Shown here piece by piece: positions 20,260-28,754 of a stretch of 64,000 bases of DNA. The notes below the pieces were generated by a model. That model was not told the DNA's origin and did no database searches. It saw only the letters and a program-made list of their open reading frames with translations. The stretch covers positions 434,001 to 498,000 of the forward strand of contig NZ_JALKAS010000001.1 of NCBI RefSeq assembly GCF_023015695.1, in the 5' to 3' direction. Positions within the stretch are counted from its first letter, which is position 1; the number at the start of each line of letters is the position of its first letter. The translations under genes and the position numbers were made by a program. Origin of the DNA: Jannaschia sp. S6380 (lineage in GTDB: Bacteria > Pseudomonadota > Alphaproteobacteria > Rhodobacterales > Rhodobacteraceae).

Positions 20260-21236
20260 GGCGCGGTCTTCCTTGCGTCGATCTGTGCGGACGTCACCGC
20301 GATCATGTCGAGGATGTCCTCCGCCGTGCAGCCGCGGCTGAGGTCGTTGGCGGGCCTGTCGAGACCTTGCAAAACCGGGCCGATGGCGGTCGCTCCGCCG
20401 ATGCGCTGCGCGATCTTGTAGCCGATGTTGCCGGCGTCGAGGTCGGGAAAGATCAAAACGTTCGCGCGTCCGGCCACGTCGCTGCCCGGCGCCTTGGACG
20501 CACCGATGTCGGGGTCGAAGGCCGCGTCGAATTGCAACTCGCCATCGACGTCGAACGGGGCGTCGGAGAGGAGGTCGAGCGCGTCGGTGACCTTGTTGAC
20601 CGCCATGTGATGCGCGCTGCCCTTGGTGGAGAAGCTTAGGAGGGCAACGCGGGCGGCGGTTCCGAGGAGGGCCTGGGCGGAGGCGGCGGATTGTCGTGCG
20701 ATGGCCGCAAGCTGCTGCGCGTCCGGATCGATGACGAGGCCGCAATCGGCGAAGATCAGGGGCGTGCCGGGGCGGGTGGGATGCGTGTCGGGCAGCACCA
20801 TCAGGAAAAAGCTGGACACGAGCGGCGCATCGGGCGCGGTGCCGATCATCTGGAGCGCGGCGCGCACGGTATCGGACGTTGTGGCGACCGCGCCGCCGAT
20901 GGTGCCGTCCGCGGCACCGCTGCGGATCATCAGAGCGGCGTGGGTCAGCGGGTCGCGGACCGCCTCCGCTGCCTGCTCGCGCGTGGGATGACGGCGTGCG
21001 CGGGCCTCGCAATAGGCGTCGATCATCGCGTCCGTATCGGCGGTTTCGGGGTCGCGCAGGGTGACACCATCGGGCGCATCGGTGCCAGTGGGGGCCAGCA
21101 GCGTGATGCGGGCAAGGCCCTCGGCCACGGCATGGCCCGCGGCCTCGGCCACGCGTGGGTCGGTTCCTTCGGGCAGGACGATGTGGTGCCGCGCGGCGCG
21201 CGCGCGGTCCCGCAGGGTTCGGAGCGGCGACATCAC
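20256..21236 (-). CDS. pta: Phosphate acetyltransferase (short form)
   Basis: A 326-aa enzyme containing only the PTA_PTB catalytic domain, without the N-terminal regulatory domain of E. coli Pta. Motifs are [11 protein letters not shown] at the start, [35 protein letters not shown] and [23 protein letters not shown]. It converts acetyl phosphate released by Xsc to acetyl-CoA. It lies 28 bp after xsc and overlaps soeA by 4 bp, forming the standard xsc-pta pair of taurine- and sulfoacetaldehyde-degrading alphaproteobacteria. Confidence 0.95.
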   Translation of the reverse strand: MMSPLRTLRDRARAARHHIVLPEGTDPRVAEAAGHAVAEGLARITLLAPTGTDAPDGVTLRDPETADTDAMIDAYCEARARRHPTREQAAEAVRDPLTHAALMIRSGAADGTIGGAVATTSDTVRAALQMIGTAPDAPLVSSFFLMVLPDTHPTRPGTPLIFADCGLVIDPDAQQLAAIARQSAASAQALLGTAARVALLSFSTKGSAHHMAVNKVTDALDLLSDAPFDVDGELQFDAAFDPDIGASKAPGSDVAGRANVLIFPDLDAGNIGYKIAQRIGGATAIGPVLQGLDRPANDLSRGCTAEDILDMIAVTSAQIDARKTAP

Positions 21237-21264
21237 GCCGCCCCGTTTATCGTACCAAAACAGA

Positions 21265-23043
21265 TCACTCCGCGGCGACGTTCATGTCGTCTTTCGACAC
21301 GCCCGCAACCCGAACGGGCTTCTTCATCGCGTCGCGGCGGAAAGGTTCGCCCAGTTCCTGGTTCAGGATGACTTCGATCAGCGTGGTCTTGTTGTTCTGC
21401 ATCTGATCCTTGATCGCGGTGTTCAGCGCCTCGGTCAGCTCGTCCATCGTCTTGACCTGCACGCCCTCGAGGCCGCAGGCCTGCGCGATGCCGGCATAGG
21501 AGACCTTGGTGTCGAGTTCGGTGCCGACGAAATTGTCGTCGAACCAAAGGGTCGAGTTCCGCTTTTCGGCGCCCCACTGGTAGTTGCGAAAAACGATCTG
21601 CGTAATGGCGGGCCATTCGTCGCGGCCGATTGCCGTCAGCTCGTTCACGGCGATGCCGAAGGCGCCGTCGCCCGCGAAACCCACGACCGGCACATCCGGC
21701 TGCCCGATCTTGGCGCCGACGATCGCCGGCAGGCCATACCCGCAGGGACCGAAGAGACCGGGGGCGAGATATTTCCGCCCTTCGTCGAAATCGGGATAGG
21801 CGTTGCCGATGGCGCAGTTGTTGCCGATGTCCGACGAGATAATCGCCTCGCGCGGCAGCGCCGCCTGGATCGCGCGCCAGGCCATGCGGGGGGACATCCA
21901 GTCGGGCTTGGCGTCGCGGGCGCGCTGGTTCCAGCTGGTGCCGGGGTCGTCGTCCTCGTGATCCATCGAGGAAAGCTGCTGCTTCCAGGCGGATTTGGTC
22001 TGGGCGATCTTGTCCTTCCGCGCCTTCCGGTCGGCATCGCCGGCGGTGTCGGAGAGATTGGCAAGGATGCCGTTCGCGACCTTGGCCGCGTCGCCGACGA
22101 TACCGACCGTCACCTTCTTGGTCAGGCCGATCCGGTCGGGGTTGATGTCGACCTGAATGATCTTGGCGTCCTTCGGCCAGTAATCCATGCCATAGCCGGG
22201 CAGGGTGGAGAACGGATTGAGCCGGGTGCCGAGGCAGAGCACGACGTCGGCCTCCTTGATCAACTCCATCCCGGCCTTCGAGCCGTTGTAGCCCAGCGGT
22301 CCCGCGAAGAGAGGATGGGAGCCGGGAAAGGCGTCGTTGTGCTGATAGCCCACGCAGACGGGCGCATCCAGGCGCTCGGCCAGTGCCATCGACGCCGCGA
22401 TGCCACCCTCGGACAGGACAACGCCCGCGCCGTTCAGGATGACCGGGTTCTTCGCGGTATCAAGGAGTTCCGCGGCTTTCTTCACGCTGTTCTCGCCGCC
22501 GGGCGAGACCTCGAACTCGATGGGTTCAGGAATCTCGATATCGACCACCTGGGTCCAGAAATCGCGGGGGATGTTGATCTGGGCGGGGCCGGACAGCCGG
22601 TGCGCCTTGGCGATGACGCGGGTCAGAACCTCGGCCACGCGGGTCGGGTCGCGCACCTCCTCCTGGTAGGCGACCATGTCCTCGAACAGCTTCATCTGCT
22701 CGACTTCCTGGAAGCCGCCCTGGCCGATGGTCTTGTTGGCGGCCTGGGGCGTCACCAGCAGGAGCGGCGTGTGGTTCCAGTAGGCGGTCTTGACCGCGGT
22801 CACGAAGTTGGTGATGCCAGGCCCGTTCTGCGCGATCATCATCGACATCTCGCCCGTCGCGCGGGTGTAGCCGTCGGCCATCATCCCGGCAGACCCTTCG
22901 TGCGCACAGTCCCAGAAGGTGATGCCGGCGGCGGGGAAGATGTCGGAGATCGGCATCATGGCCGAGCCGATGATGCCGAAGGCATGGCGGATGCCGTGCG
23001 CCTGCAGCGTTTTGACGAAGGCTTCCTCGGTCGTCATCTTCAT
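21265..23043 (-). CDS. xsc: Sulfoacetaldehyde acetyltransferase
   Basis: A 592-aa thiamine-diphosphate enzyme that cleaves sulfoacetaldehyde with phosphate to give sulfite and acetyl phosphate. It starts [18 protein letters not shown], the Xsc N-terminus, behind a GGGGAGGA ribosome site. The catalytic glutamate region is [15 protein letters not shown]. The ThDP motif [11 protein letters not shown]...NYQWGAEK is near residues 465-505. Length and sequence place it in Xsc rather than acetolactate synthase. It is the first gene of the minus-strand unit xsc-pta-soeABC, downstream of tauR. Confidence 0.96.
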   Translation of the reverse strand: MKMTTEEAFVKTLQAHGIRHAFGIIGSAMMPISDIFPAAGITFWDCAHEGSAGMMADGYTRATGEMSMMIAQNGPGITNFVTAVKTAYWNHTPLLLVTPQAANKTIGQGGFQEVEQMKLFEDMVAYQEEVRDPTRVAEVLTRVIAKAHRLSGPAQINIPRDFWTQVVDIEIPEPIEFEVSPGGENSVKKAAELLDTAKNPVILNGAGVVLSEGGIAASMALAERLDAPVCVGYQHNDAFPGSHPLFAGPLGYNGSKAGMELIKEADVVLCLGTRLNPFSTLPGYGMDYWPKDAKIIQVDINPDRIGLTKKVTVGIVGDAAKVANGILANLSDTAGDADRKARKDKIAQTKSAWKQQLSSMDHEDDDPGTSWNQRARDAKPDWMSPRMAWRAIQAALPREAIISSDIGNNCAIGNAYPDFDEGRKYLAPGLFGPCGYGLPAIVGAKIGQPDVPVVGFAGDGAFGIAVNELTAIGRDEWPAITQIVFRNYQWGAEKRNSTLWFDDNFVGTELDTKVSYAGIAQACGLEGVQVKTMDELTEALNTAIKDQMQNNKTTLIEVILNQELGEPFRRDAMKKPVRVAGVSKDDMNVAAE

Positions 23044-23077
23044 GATGGGTTCCTCCCCCTGGATATGTCGAGAAATT

Positions 23078-23092
23078 GAGACCCGAGGTCTC
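23078..23092. repeat. Short perfect inverted repeat in the xsc leader
   Basis: GAGACC-CGA-GGTCTC lies about 35-50 bp before the xsc start codon, between the probable promoter and the ribosome site. It could be an operator half or a small leader hairpin; nothing in the sequence decides which. Confidence 0.35.
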
Positions 23093-23127
23093 GATTTGGT
23101 CCATTCTTGCAGCAAGATTACGGTCTC

Positions 23128-23173
23128 GGTCAAGGCTTCGATAGGGCCAGCCAAGCCGCCGTCCTAGGGCCAG
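23128..23173 (-). promoter_or_regulatory. Probable TauR-activated promoter of xsc: two direct repeats plus a -35 element
   Basis: Two 10-bp direct repeats, ATAGGGCCAG (23141-23150) and CTAGGGCCAG (23164-23173), start 23 bp apart, about two helical turns. On the transcribed strand they read CTGGCCCTAT and CTGGCCCTAG, close to the CTGGACYTAA repeats I recall for Rhodobacter capsulatus TauR. A TTGACC -35-like hexamer (23128-23133) sits 7 bp downstream of the proximal repeat, the usual position for a class II activator. The -10 region is weak, as expected for an activator-dependent promoter. The same repeat pair with identical 23-bp spacing occurs upstream of tpa. Confidence 0.65.
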
Positions 23174-23180
23174 TTTCGTC

Positions 23181-24656
23181 CTATCCAGCTTGCGCGCCAA
23201 GGGCCGCGCCCTCCTCGGCAATACGGCGGACGCCTTCGGGAATGTCGCTCGCCGCGATGGAGGAATAGGCCAGCCGATAATGCGTTCCCGGATGGCGATC
23301 GGTTCCGAAGAAGGCACCCGCCGGTTCGATCAACACGTCGCGGTCGCGCAGACGGTGGGCCAGGTCGGACGCGACCACCCCCGGCGGTGTACGCATCCAG
23401 AACGAAGAGCCGCCGAAGCTGCCGGTGCCGGCTACGGTCAGGCCGTTCTGCTGAAGGGCCAATTCAGCGATGGCGCGCCGCTCGCGGTAGGCGCGCGACA
23501 TCTTGTGGACCTGGGCGTCGTAATGGCCCTGCGCCAGAAAATAGGCGACCGCCCGCTGGATGTGGCCAGGAACGTGTCGCACGATCAGCGAGCGCAGCGT
23601 GCGGAGTTCGCGGATGAGCGGCTCGGGGGCCACGACGTATCCAAGGCGCAGGCCCGGGAACAGCGACTTGGCGAAGCTTCCGATATAGGCAACGCGTCCC
23701 CCGCGATCGAGCGATTTGAGCGCGGGCGAGGGGGTGGCCGCGAAGGCCAGCTCGAATTCGTAATCGTCCTCGACGATCAGGAAATCATGGGCCTCCGCCC
23801 GGTCCAACAGGTCGCGGCGGCGGGTTAGGGGCATCGTCGCCGAGGTCGGACAATGATGCGACGGCGTGGCGAACACCACGTCCGTCTCCGGCGGGATCGC
23901 TTCGGGCGGCAGGCCCTGGGCGTCGACGTCGATCCCGACCGTGTCGCAATGCGACTGCTGCAAAATCTCGCGCAGGGCCGGATAGCACGGATGTTCGATC
24001 GCGGCGGTCCGGCGCCCGGTCAGGAGGGTCTGCGCCAACATCCAGAGCGCGTTCTGTGCGCCCAGCGTGACCAGCACTTCGGACGGATCGGCGACGATGC
24101 CGCGCCGGGGCAGGATATGGCGGATGATCTGTTCGACCAGCTGCGGATCGTCGCGGCCGTAGCTGTCCTCGGTCAGGGCCTGAAAGTCGCGGGCGCCCAG
24201 GGCCTGCAGCGCGCATTTGCGCCAATTCTGGTGATCGAAGAGGCGGGCGTCGGTCTGGCCGTAGATGAACGGATAACGATAGCGGCGCCAGTCGGCAGGG
24301 CGCAGCAGGTCGGGATTTTCGGGGAAGCGTCGGGCGATGGCGCGGGACCAGTCGATGCGGCATTCGGTGCGAACCGGCGCGGGGAAGCTATGGGGACGGG
24401 GGGCACCCTCGCTGACGAAATAGCCCGACCGGCCCCGCGCGGTCAGATAGTCGTTGGCCACGAGGTCGGTATAGGCCAGCGTGACGGTGATCCGGCTGAT
24501 CCCCAGATGCCGGGCCAGCCCGCGCGACGAAGGCATCCGGTCGCCGGGGCGAAAGCGGCCAGCCAGGATGCCGCCGGTCACGATCTCCTGAAGCTGGCGC
24601 TGCAACGTGCCGCGATGGGAGGGGTCGAGGAAGAACTGTTCGACGGCGATGGCCAT
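23181..24656 (-). CDS. tauR: TauR: MocR-type (GntR HTH plus aminotransferase fold) activator of taurine genes
   Basis: A 491-aa regulator. The N-terminal GntR winged HTH (about residues 12-80; GDRMPSSRGLARHLGISRITVTLAY) is fused to an aminotransferase-like PLP domain (about 115-480). The PLP-lysine region is YIGSFAKSLFPGLRLGY near residue 330. TauR of R. capsulatus belongs to this subfamily and activates tpa. Placement directly upstream of xsc on the same strand supports the assignment. The start MAIAVEQFFLD is the family-like N-terminus. In R. capsulatus tpa precedes tauR; here tpa is 8 kb away across an island. Confidence 0.88.
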   Translation of the reverse strand: MAIAVEQFFLDPSHRGTLQRQLQEIVTGGILAGRFRPGDRMPSSRGLARHLGISRITVTLAYTDLVANDYLTARGRSGYFVSEGAPRPHSFPAPVRTECRIDWSRAIARRFPENPDLLRPADWRRYRYPFIYGQTDARLFDHQNWRKCALQALGARDFQALTEDSYGRDDPQLVEQIIRHILPRRGIVADPSEVLVTLGAQNALWMLAQTLLTGRRTAAIEHPCYPALREILQQSHCDTVGIDVDAQGLPPEAIPPETDVVFATPSHHCPTSATMPLTRRRDLLDRAEAHDFLIVEDDYEFELAFAATPSPALKSLDRGGRVAYIGSFAKSLFPGLRLGYVVAPEPLIRELRTLRSLIVRHVPGHIQRAVAYFLAQGHYDAQVHKMSRAYRERRAIAELALQQNGLTVAGTGSFGGSSFWMRTPPGVVASDLAHRLRDRDVLIEPAGAFFGTDRHPGTHYRLAYSSIAASDIPEGVRRIAEEGAALGAQAG

Positions 24657-24664
24657 GGCTGGAC

Positions 24665-24690
24665 CTATAGCCGGGCACAACTGGACTGAA
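24665..24690. promoter_or_regulatory. Possible additional TauR-like sites in the tauR promoter
   Basis: CTATAGCCGG (24665-24674), one mismatch from the distal tpa repeat, and CTGGACTGAA (24681-24690, opposite orientation) lie just upstream of the tauR start. Their spacing differs from the 23-bp geometry at xsc and tpa, so this is a weaker call. Autoregulation by MocR proteins is common. Confidence 0.35.
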
Positions 24691-24779
24691 AAGCGGATCG
24701 GGGCCGCGGGGTGCGGTTGACCTTTGTCGGCCCGGTGTATCAGCGTCGGATGAAGGTTCCGGATCGGGAGGACGGCAGG

Positions 24780-25811
24780 ATGCCGCAAGATACGCAGACC
24801 AATCGCCGCATCGTTCTGGCCGAACGGCCCGCGGGGTTGCCCGACGACGACACCTTGCGGATGGAGGAGGGCCCGGTGCCCGAGGCGGGGCCGGGAGAGA
24901 TGCTGTTGCGGACGGTCTGGCTGTCGCTCGATCCGTACATGCGCGGGCGGATGAACGACGCGAAATCCTACGCCGAACCGGTCGCGATCGGCGGCGTGAT
25001 GACCGGGCAGGTCGTGGCCGAGGTTGTGGCCTCGGATATCGCGGGCTTCGCGCCCGGCGATCACGTGCTGGCCGGCAGCGGATGGCAGGACTACGCGGTC
25101 TCGGACGGCACGCAGGTCCTGAACCTCGGGCCCTCGCCGGAGCATCCGTCATGGGCGCTGGGGATCCTGGGGATGCCGGGCTACACGGCGCATGCGGGAT
25201 TGCTTCGCATCGGCGAACCGAAGGCGGGTGAAACGGTCGTCGTCGCCGCCGCGTCGGGGCCGGTGGGCGCTACCGTGGGCCAGATCGCGAAGATCAAGGG
25301 ATGCCGTGTCGTCGGTGTTGCGGGCGGGCCTGAGAAATGCGCGCATGTCGTGGACAACCTGGGTTTCGACGCCTGCATCGACCACTGCGCAGATGATTTC
25401 GAGGCGCAGCTGAAGGCGGCCTGTCCGGACGGGATCGACGTCTATTTCGAGAATGTCGGCGGGCGCGTCCTCTATGCGGTGCTGCCGCTGCTCAACCCGT
25501 TCGCCCGGATTCCGGTCTGCGGCATGGTGGCGTGGTACAACCTCACCGGTCTGCCGGACGGGCCGGACCGGGGGCCGCAGATCCTCGGCACGTTGCTGCG
25601 GATGAAGGTGAAGATGGAGGGGTTCATCATCTTCGACAGCTTTCCGCGTGAGGCGCAGGAGGAGTTCCGCCACGACATGACCGACTGGCTGGAGAAAGGG
25701 CTGATCCAGTACCGCGAACAGGTCGTCGAAGGGCTGGAAGCCGCGCCCGGGGCATTGGTCGATCTGCTGCAGGGGCGGAACTTCGGGAAGATGGTCGTGC
25801 GGGTGGGGTGA
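24780..25811 (+). CDS. NADP-dependent medium-chain oxidoreductase (CurA / leukotriene B4 dehydrogenase-like)
   Basis: A 343-aa zinc-independent member of the medium-chain dehydrogenase/reductase superfamily. Features: LDPYMRGRMND in the catalytic domain, GMPGYTAHAGLLRIGEPKAGETVVV, the nucleotide-binding AASGPVGATVGQIAKIKGCRVVG with a lysine for NADPH, and VYFENVGGRVLYAVLPLLN. Relatives reduce the C=C bond of alpha,beta-unsaturated ketones or aldehydes. The start MPQDTQTNRRI follows a gggaggacggcagg ribosome site. The gene is divergent from tauR and is the last high-GC gene before the island. Confidence 0.9.
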   Translation: MPQDTQTNRRIVLAERPAGLPDDDTLRMEEGPVPEAGPGEMLLRTVWLSLDPYMRGRMNDAKSYAEPVAIGGVMTGQVVAEVVASDIAGFAPGDHVLAGSGWQDYAVSDGTQVLNLGPSPEHPSWALGILGMPGYTAHAGLLRIGEPKAGETVVVAAASGPVGATVGQIAKIKGCRVVGVAGGPEKCAHVVDNLGFDACIDHCADDFEAQLKAACPDGIDVYFENVGGRVLYAVLPLLNPFARIPVCGMVAWYNLTGLPDGPDRGPQILGTLLRMKVKMEGFIIFDSFPREAQEEFRHDMTDWLEKGLIQYREQVVEGLEAAPGALVDLLQGRNFGKMVVRVG

Positions 25812-25825
25812 GGGGGGGCTGCTTG

Positions 25826-25910
25826 GAGCCCATTCTGTGAATCCGGATTTTTCGCTGCATGCGCGAAACATTCTATGCCGCAACGTAGCCAAAGTAGCAG
25901 CCATTGGTTC
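25826..25910 (+). repeat. Imperfect direct repeat, left copy (before the recombinase)
   Basis: Block 1, GAGCCCATTCTGTGA (25826-25840), and block 2, CCAAAGTAGCAGCCATTGG ending GTTC (25889-25910). A second copy (26730-26802) has both blocks in the same order and orientation: block 1 matches 14 of 15 bases and block 2 is shorter by three bases. The copies flank the tyrosine recombinase gene. Confidence 0.55.
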
Positions 25911-26021
25911 AAACCGTACGTTCAGTAGACGCTCAAGAACGAACCTTGGCATTTGCTGATACGATCGCGTGGTCAGCACGGTGCTGATGATGGGCGCGGA
26001 GGGAGGATTGGAGGGCACATC

Positions 26022-26654
26022 ATGCCAAGAGTCCAACTTCCTGCAACCACCCCAAAACGCAGAGCTTGGAACAAGGGGCGAATTATCGGTCAGAAACGAC
26101 CCTTGTTGCCAAAACAGGTCTGGGCAATCCGGGCACGGCTCGAACTTGCTAACAATCCACGAGATCTGGCTTTGTTTAATGTCGCTATCGACAGCAAGTT
26201 GCGCGGCTGCGATCTCGTCAAACTCGCGGTGTCAGATCTGGTCAAAGATGACCGTGTGCGCGAGCGGGTTTCCGTCATCCAATCCAAGACAAAACGACCC
26301 GTTCAATTTGAACTCACGGAAAATACACGCAAAACTGTCCTTAGTTGGATCAAAGCACCGGAGATGTTTGCCTGCCAATTCATGTTTCCAAGCCGGTTCC
26401 ACGACCGCCCGCACATTTCGACGCGACAATACGGTCGAATTGTCCGCGATTGGGTGACGGCAATCGGGTTAGAGCCGAGTGGGTACGGCACGCATTCATT
26501 GCGCCGCACGAAGGCCGCAGAAATTTACCGCAAGACCGGCAACCTCCGCGCTGTCCAACTGCTGCTGGGTCACACCAAAATCGACAGTACCGTTCGATAT
26601 CTGGGCGTCGAGCTTATAGATGCTCTTGCCATTTCAGAGCGTATAGACATCTGA
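26022..26654 (+). CDS. Short tyrosine recombinase / integrase
   Basis: A 210-aa phage-integrase-fold protein with a full catalytic set: Arg61 (SKLRGCD), Lys91 region (QSKTKRP), His158-x-x-Arg161 (HSLRR), His184 (LLGHTK) and Tyr193 (VRYLG). It lacks the large N-terminal core-binding domain of XerC/D-type enzymes, having only about 25 residues (WNKGRIIGQKRPL) before the catalytic domain. This compact stand-alone family is widespread in Proteobacteria and uncharacterised. The start follows a GGAGGGC ribosome site. It lies between two imperfect direct repeats at the left end of the island. All catalytic residues are intact, so it may be active. Confidence 0.9.
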   Translation: MPRVQLPATTPKRRAWNKGRIIGQKRPLLPKQVWAIRARLELANNPRDLALFNVAIDSKLRGCDLVKLAVSDLVKDDRVRERVSVIQSKTKRPVQFELTENTRKTVLSWIKAPEMFACQFMFPSRFHDRPHISTRQYGRIVRDWVTAIGLEPSGYGTHSLRRTKAAEIYRKTGNLRAVQLLLGHTKIDSTVRYLGVELIDALAISERIDI

Positions 26655-26729
26655 CCTAACTTGGCGAGCGGCTCCGCCGTTCGCCATTTCGAAGGGGTTT
26701 TTGTCTTTCGTACGGCGGTGGGCAGTTTT

Positions 26730-26802
26730 GAGCCCACTCTGTGAGTTTACAGGGCAAGAGCCTCAATCTTGAAACGAATTTCTCCAAAGTGGCCATTCGT
26801 TC
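26730..26802 (+). repeat. Imperfect direct repeat, right copy (after the recombinase)
   Basis: Block 1, GAGCCCACTCTGTGA (26730-26744), and block 2, CCAAAGTGGCCATTCGTTC (26784-26802), are counterparts of the left copy at 25826-25910. A degenerate inverted match to block 2 (caaagccgtcattc on the minus strand) appears at 32656-32671 near the other end of the island. Confidence 0.55.
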
Positions 26803-26862
26803 ACTATAGTCGAGACTCAGCGTTGCCGAAGCCGTAAGGTCTTCATCTGGAGCGATGTGATC

Positions 26863-27333
26863 ATGCGTCTAACAAAGCATGTTCATGCATTGCTCAATCC
26901 CGCAGGGGGCCAAACCATCACAAACCTAATCCAGATCGTCTATGTCTCACAGCCGTTTGGGTTCGATGAGCCGACACTGGCAGGCATTTTGCTAGATGCC
27001 AGACGCTGTAATAAGCGGGATGATGTGACCGGCGCATTGGTTTGCCGACGTGACATCTACCTCCAGCTACTTGAAGGTCCGGAAGGTGCAGTGCGCGCAG
27101 CCTATGCACGAATTCGTCGCGATGATTGGCATGCTGAGATCAAAGAACTCGTGAGCCACAAGATACAAAGTCGCTTGTTTGCGAGTTGGGCAATGCTTCA
27201 TGATCCTGCAAAGACATGGATTTGGACGGAAGAAGGGATCTCTGATGGGGCACTTGATCGCGCAGAGCCAGCAGTAATCATAAAAGTATTCAAAGATCTA
27301 TCGGATCGGTCCGAGAAACCGTCTGCGCATTGA
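26863..27333 (+). CDS. BLUF-domain blue-light photoreceptor
   Basis: A 156-aa protein consisting of a single BLUF domain with short flanks. The FAD-binding residues are all present: Tyr27 (QIVYVS), Asn50 (RCNKRDD), Gln68 (YLQLLEG) and Trp109 (FASWAML), matching Tyr21, Asn45, Gln63 and Trp104 of AppA. It should therefore be photoactive. No output domain is attached, so it probably works by protein-protein contact. The ATG at 26863 is chosen because ggag at 26849 is correctly spaced; an in-frame GTG at 26857 would be too close. Confidence 0.92.
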   Translation: MRLTKHVHALLNPAGGQTITNLIQIVYVSQPFGFDEPTLAGILLDARRCNKRDDVTGALVCRRDIYLQLLEGPEGAVRAAYARIRRDDWHAEIKELVSHKIQSRLFASWAMLHDPAKTWIWTEEGISDGALDRAEPAVIIKVFKDLSDRSEKPSAH

Positions 27334-27391
27334 TGCAACCCCTTCGCGCAGCAATGCATACCCGATCCACAATTTGTAAGTGGTGGGCGGA

Positions 27392-27943
27392 ATGACGGCG
27401 GTGTACTCAGTGCCCGATGCGTTTACCACGCGAGAATGCGATCACATTGTTGCGGCAACAGCCAACGTCCCCACCAATGACGCGCTGCTTGTGGGCCGCT
27501 ATCGGGATCACAATCTGCGTCATGCGGAACTCGTTTGGATGGACGATGTCGGAGACCTCAGCTGGGTGATGACCCGGTTGATCGAGCTTGTCAGTCATTC
27601 CAACAAGCATCAGTTTGATTTCGATGTGCGCGAATTTGCAGAAAGCCCGCAGGTAGCCAAATATGATGCGGCCAAAAGTGGCCATTTTGCCTGGCATTCT
27701 GACATTGGTCATGGTCTTGCCGCTAGTAAGAGAAAGCTCACACTTGTGCTGCAATTGAGCAATCCAGACACCTACGACGGGGGTGACTTGAAAATCAGGC
27801 CAAGCGCCCACATCCAATTGGCCAATCGGGCGCAGGGATCTGTAAGCGTGTTTCCGAGTTTTGCACTGCATCAGGTGACGCCGGTCAAGCGGGGCATCCG
27901 GCGCTCGTTGACCGTCTGGGCGCATGGCCCCGCGTTTCGCTGA
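27392..27943 (+). CDS. 2-oxoglutarate/Fe(II)-dependent oxygenase (PiuC/PKHD-like)
   Basis: A 183-aa protein with the double-stranded beta-helix iron motif: His102 and Asp104 in FAWHSD, His160 in FALHQVTPV and a 2OG-binding arginine at 170/171 (GIRRSLTVW). The layout resembles the PKHD-type hydroxylases (PiuC/YbiX), but it is shorter and lacks their C-terminal tail. It follows the BLUF gene by 58 bp on the same strand, behind a gggcgga ribosome site. The substrate is unknown; protein or small-molecule hydroxylation are both possible. Confidence 0.85.
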   Translation: MTAVYSVPDAFTTRECDHIVAATANVPTNDALLVGRYRDHNLRHAELVWMDDVGDLSWVMTRLIELVSHSNKHQFDFDVREFAESPQVAKYDAAKSGHFAWHSDIGHGLAASKRKLTLVLQLSNPDTYDGGDLKIRPSAHIQLANRAQGSVSVFPSFALHQVTPVKRGIRRSLTVWAHGPAFR

Positions 27944-28354
27944 AATCGGCTCAAAGACGTCAAGAGCTAGAAACCACCTGCTTTGGTTTCAAAAGGGTCA
28001 CATCAGCTAACATTGTAAATTAGGTTCTGGGCGACTACATAAGACTTACAAGGTTGTGGTCTTCTTCGGCAAAGGTGCATCACCTGCCAGAGCCAACTGC
28101 AATCATCTATCACTAAAATTCGACTGTCGCGTGCCTTTACAGGGACTTGACGCCTGGGACGGTCGCCGACTGATGGCGCTCGACCGCATCGCCCATGCGC
28201 CATCTTGTTCCGATTTCGCGGCCGGACGTACCACCGATTTGCGCGCGGTCACTCACTGCGCACCTTCGATCGAACGATCTCGATGCCGCTCTGCCAAAAT
28301 GTCTTGTCAGAGCCAAAATAGCGTGGCGGCGTTTTCTCCGTCAAAGGATCCAGA
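27944..28354. other. 411-bp gene-free stretch in the island
   Basis: No convincing gene, tRNA or strong hairpin is visible. Short open frames here have no ribosome site or family-like sequence. The composition changes partway (about 28120 onward is richer in GC), suggesting a junction of two segments or decayed sequence. The promoter of the following membrane protein probably lies in the last 200 bp. Confidence 0.5.
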
Positions 28355-28708
28355 ATGACTTTTCCAGAATGGACTAAACCCGGCCTTTACGGTGCTTTGG
28401 GAGGTGCGATTGCGGTTTCTATACTTGGCTTCACTTGGGGCGGCTGGACGACGAGCAGCAACGCCGAAACCATGGCGCAGGAGTTCGCATCTGACGAAGT
28501 GACTTTGGCGATGGTTCCGGTGTGCCTCAATCTGGCGGCGGCTGATCCAGAGCGCACACAGAAGCTCGCAGCTCTGCAAGGAACTTCTGGCTTCGGGCGT
28601 CGCACTGCGATGATGGAAACGGGCTGGGCGACCCACCCAGGCTCGGATGCGCCGGACCGTGACCTTGCAGACGCTTGCCTCGCGGGGCTTGAATTGGATG
28701 GATCATAA
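28355..28708 (+). CDS. Small single-span membrane protein of unknown function
   Basis: A 117-aa protein. WTKPGLYGALGGAIAVSILGF (about residues 6-27) forms one membrane segment near the N-terminus, followed by a soluble region ending with an ETGWATHPGSDAPDRDLADACL stretch. I recognise the architecture (TKPxLYGA...GFTWGGW...VPVCL...GWAT.PG) as a conserved alphaproteobacterial hypothetical protein, but no function is known to me. A good AAAGGA site precedes the start. The soluble part contains two cysteines (CLNLA, ACLAG). Confidence 0.8.
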   Translation: MTFPEWTKPGLYGALGGAIAVSILGFTWGGWTTSSNAETMAQEFASDEVTLAMVPVCLNLAAADPERTQKLAALQGTSGFGRRTAMMETGWATHPGSDAPDRDLADACLAGLELDGS

Positions 28709-28754
28709 TTCAAACGTCACGCTGAAAACTTCACCGGCAATTTGCGGGACGCCG

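Noticed and set aside
28056..28358. A 100-codon open frame in the island gap
   Set aside because: No good ribosome site, irregular composition and no family-like sequence; most likely chance or decayed DNA.
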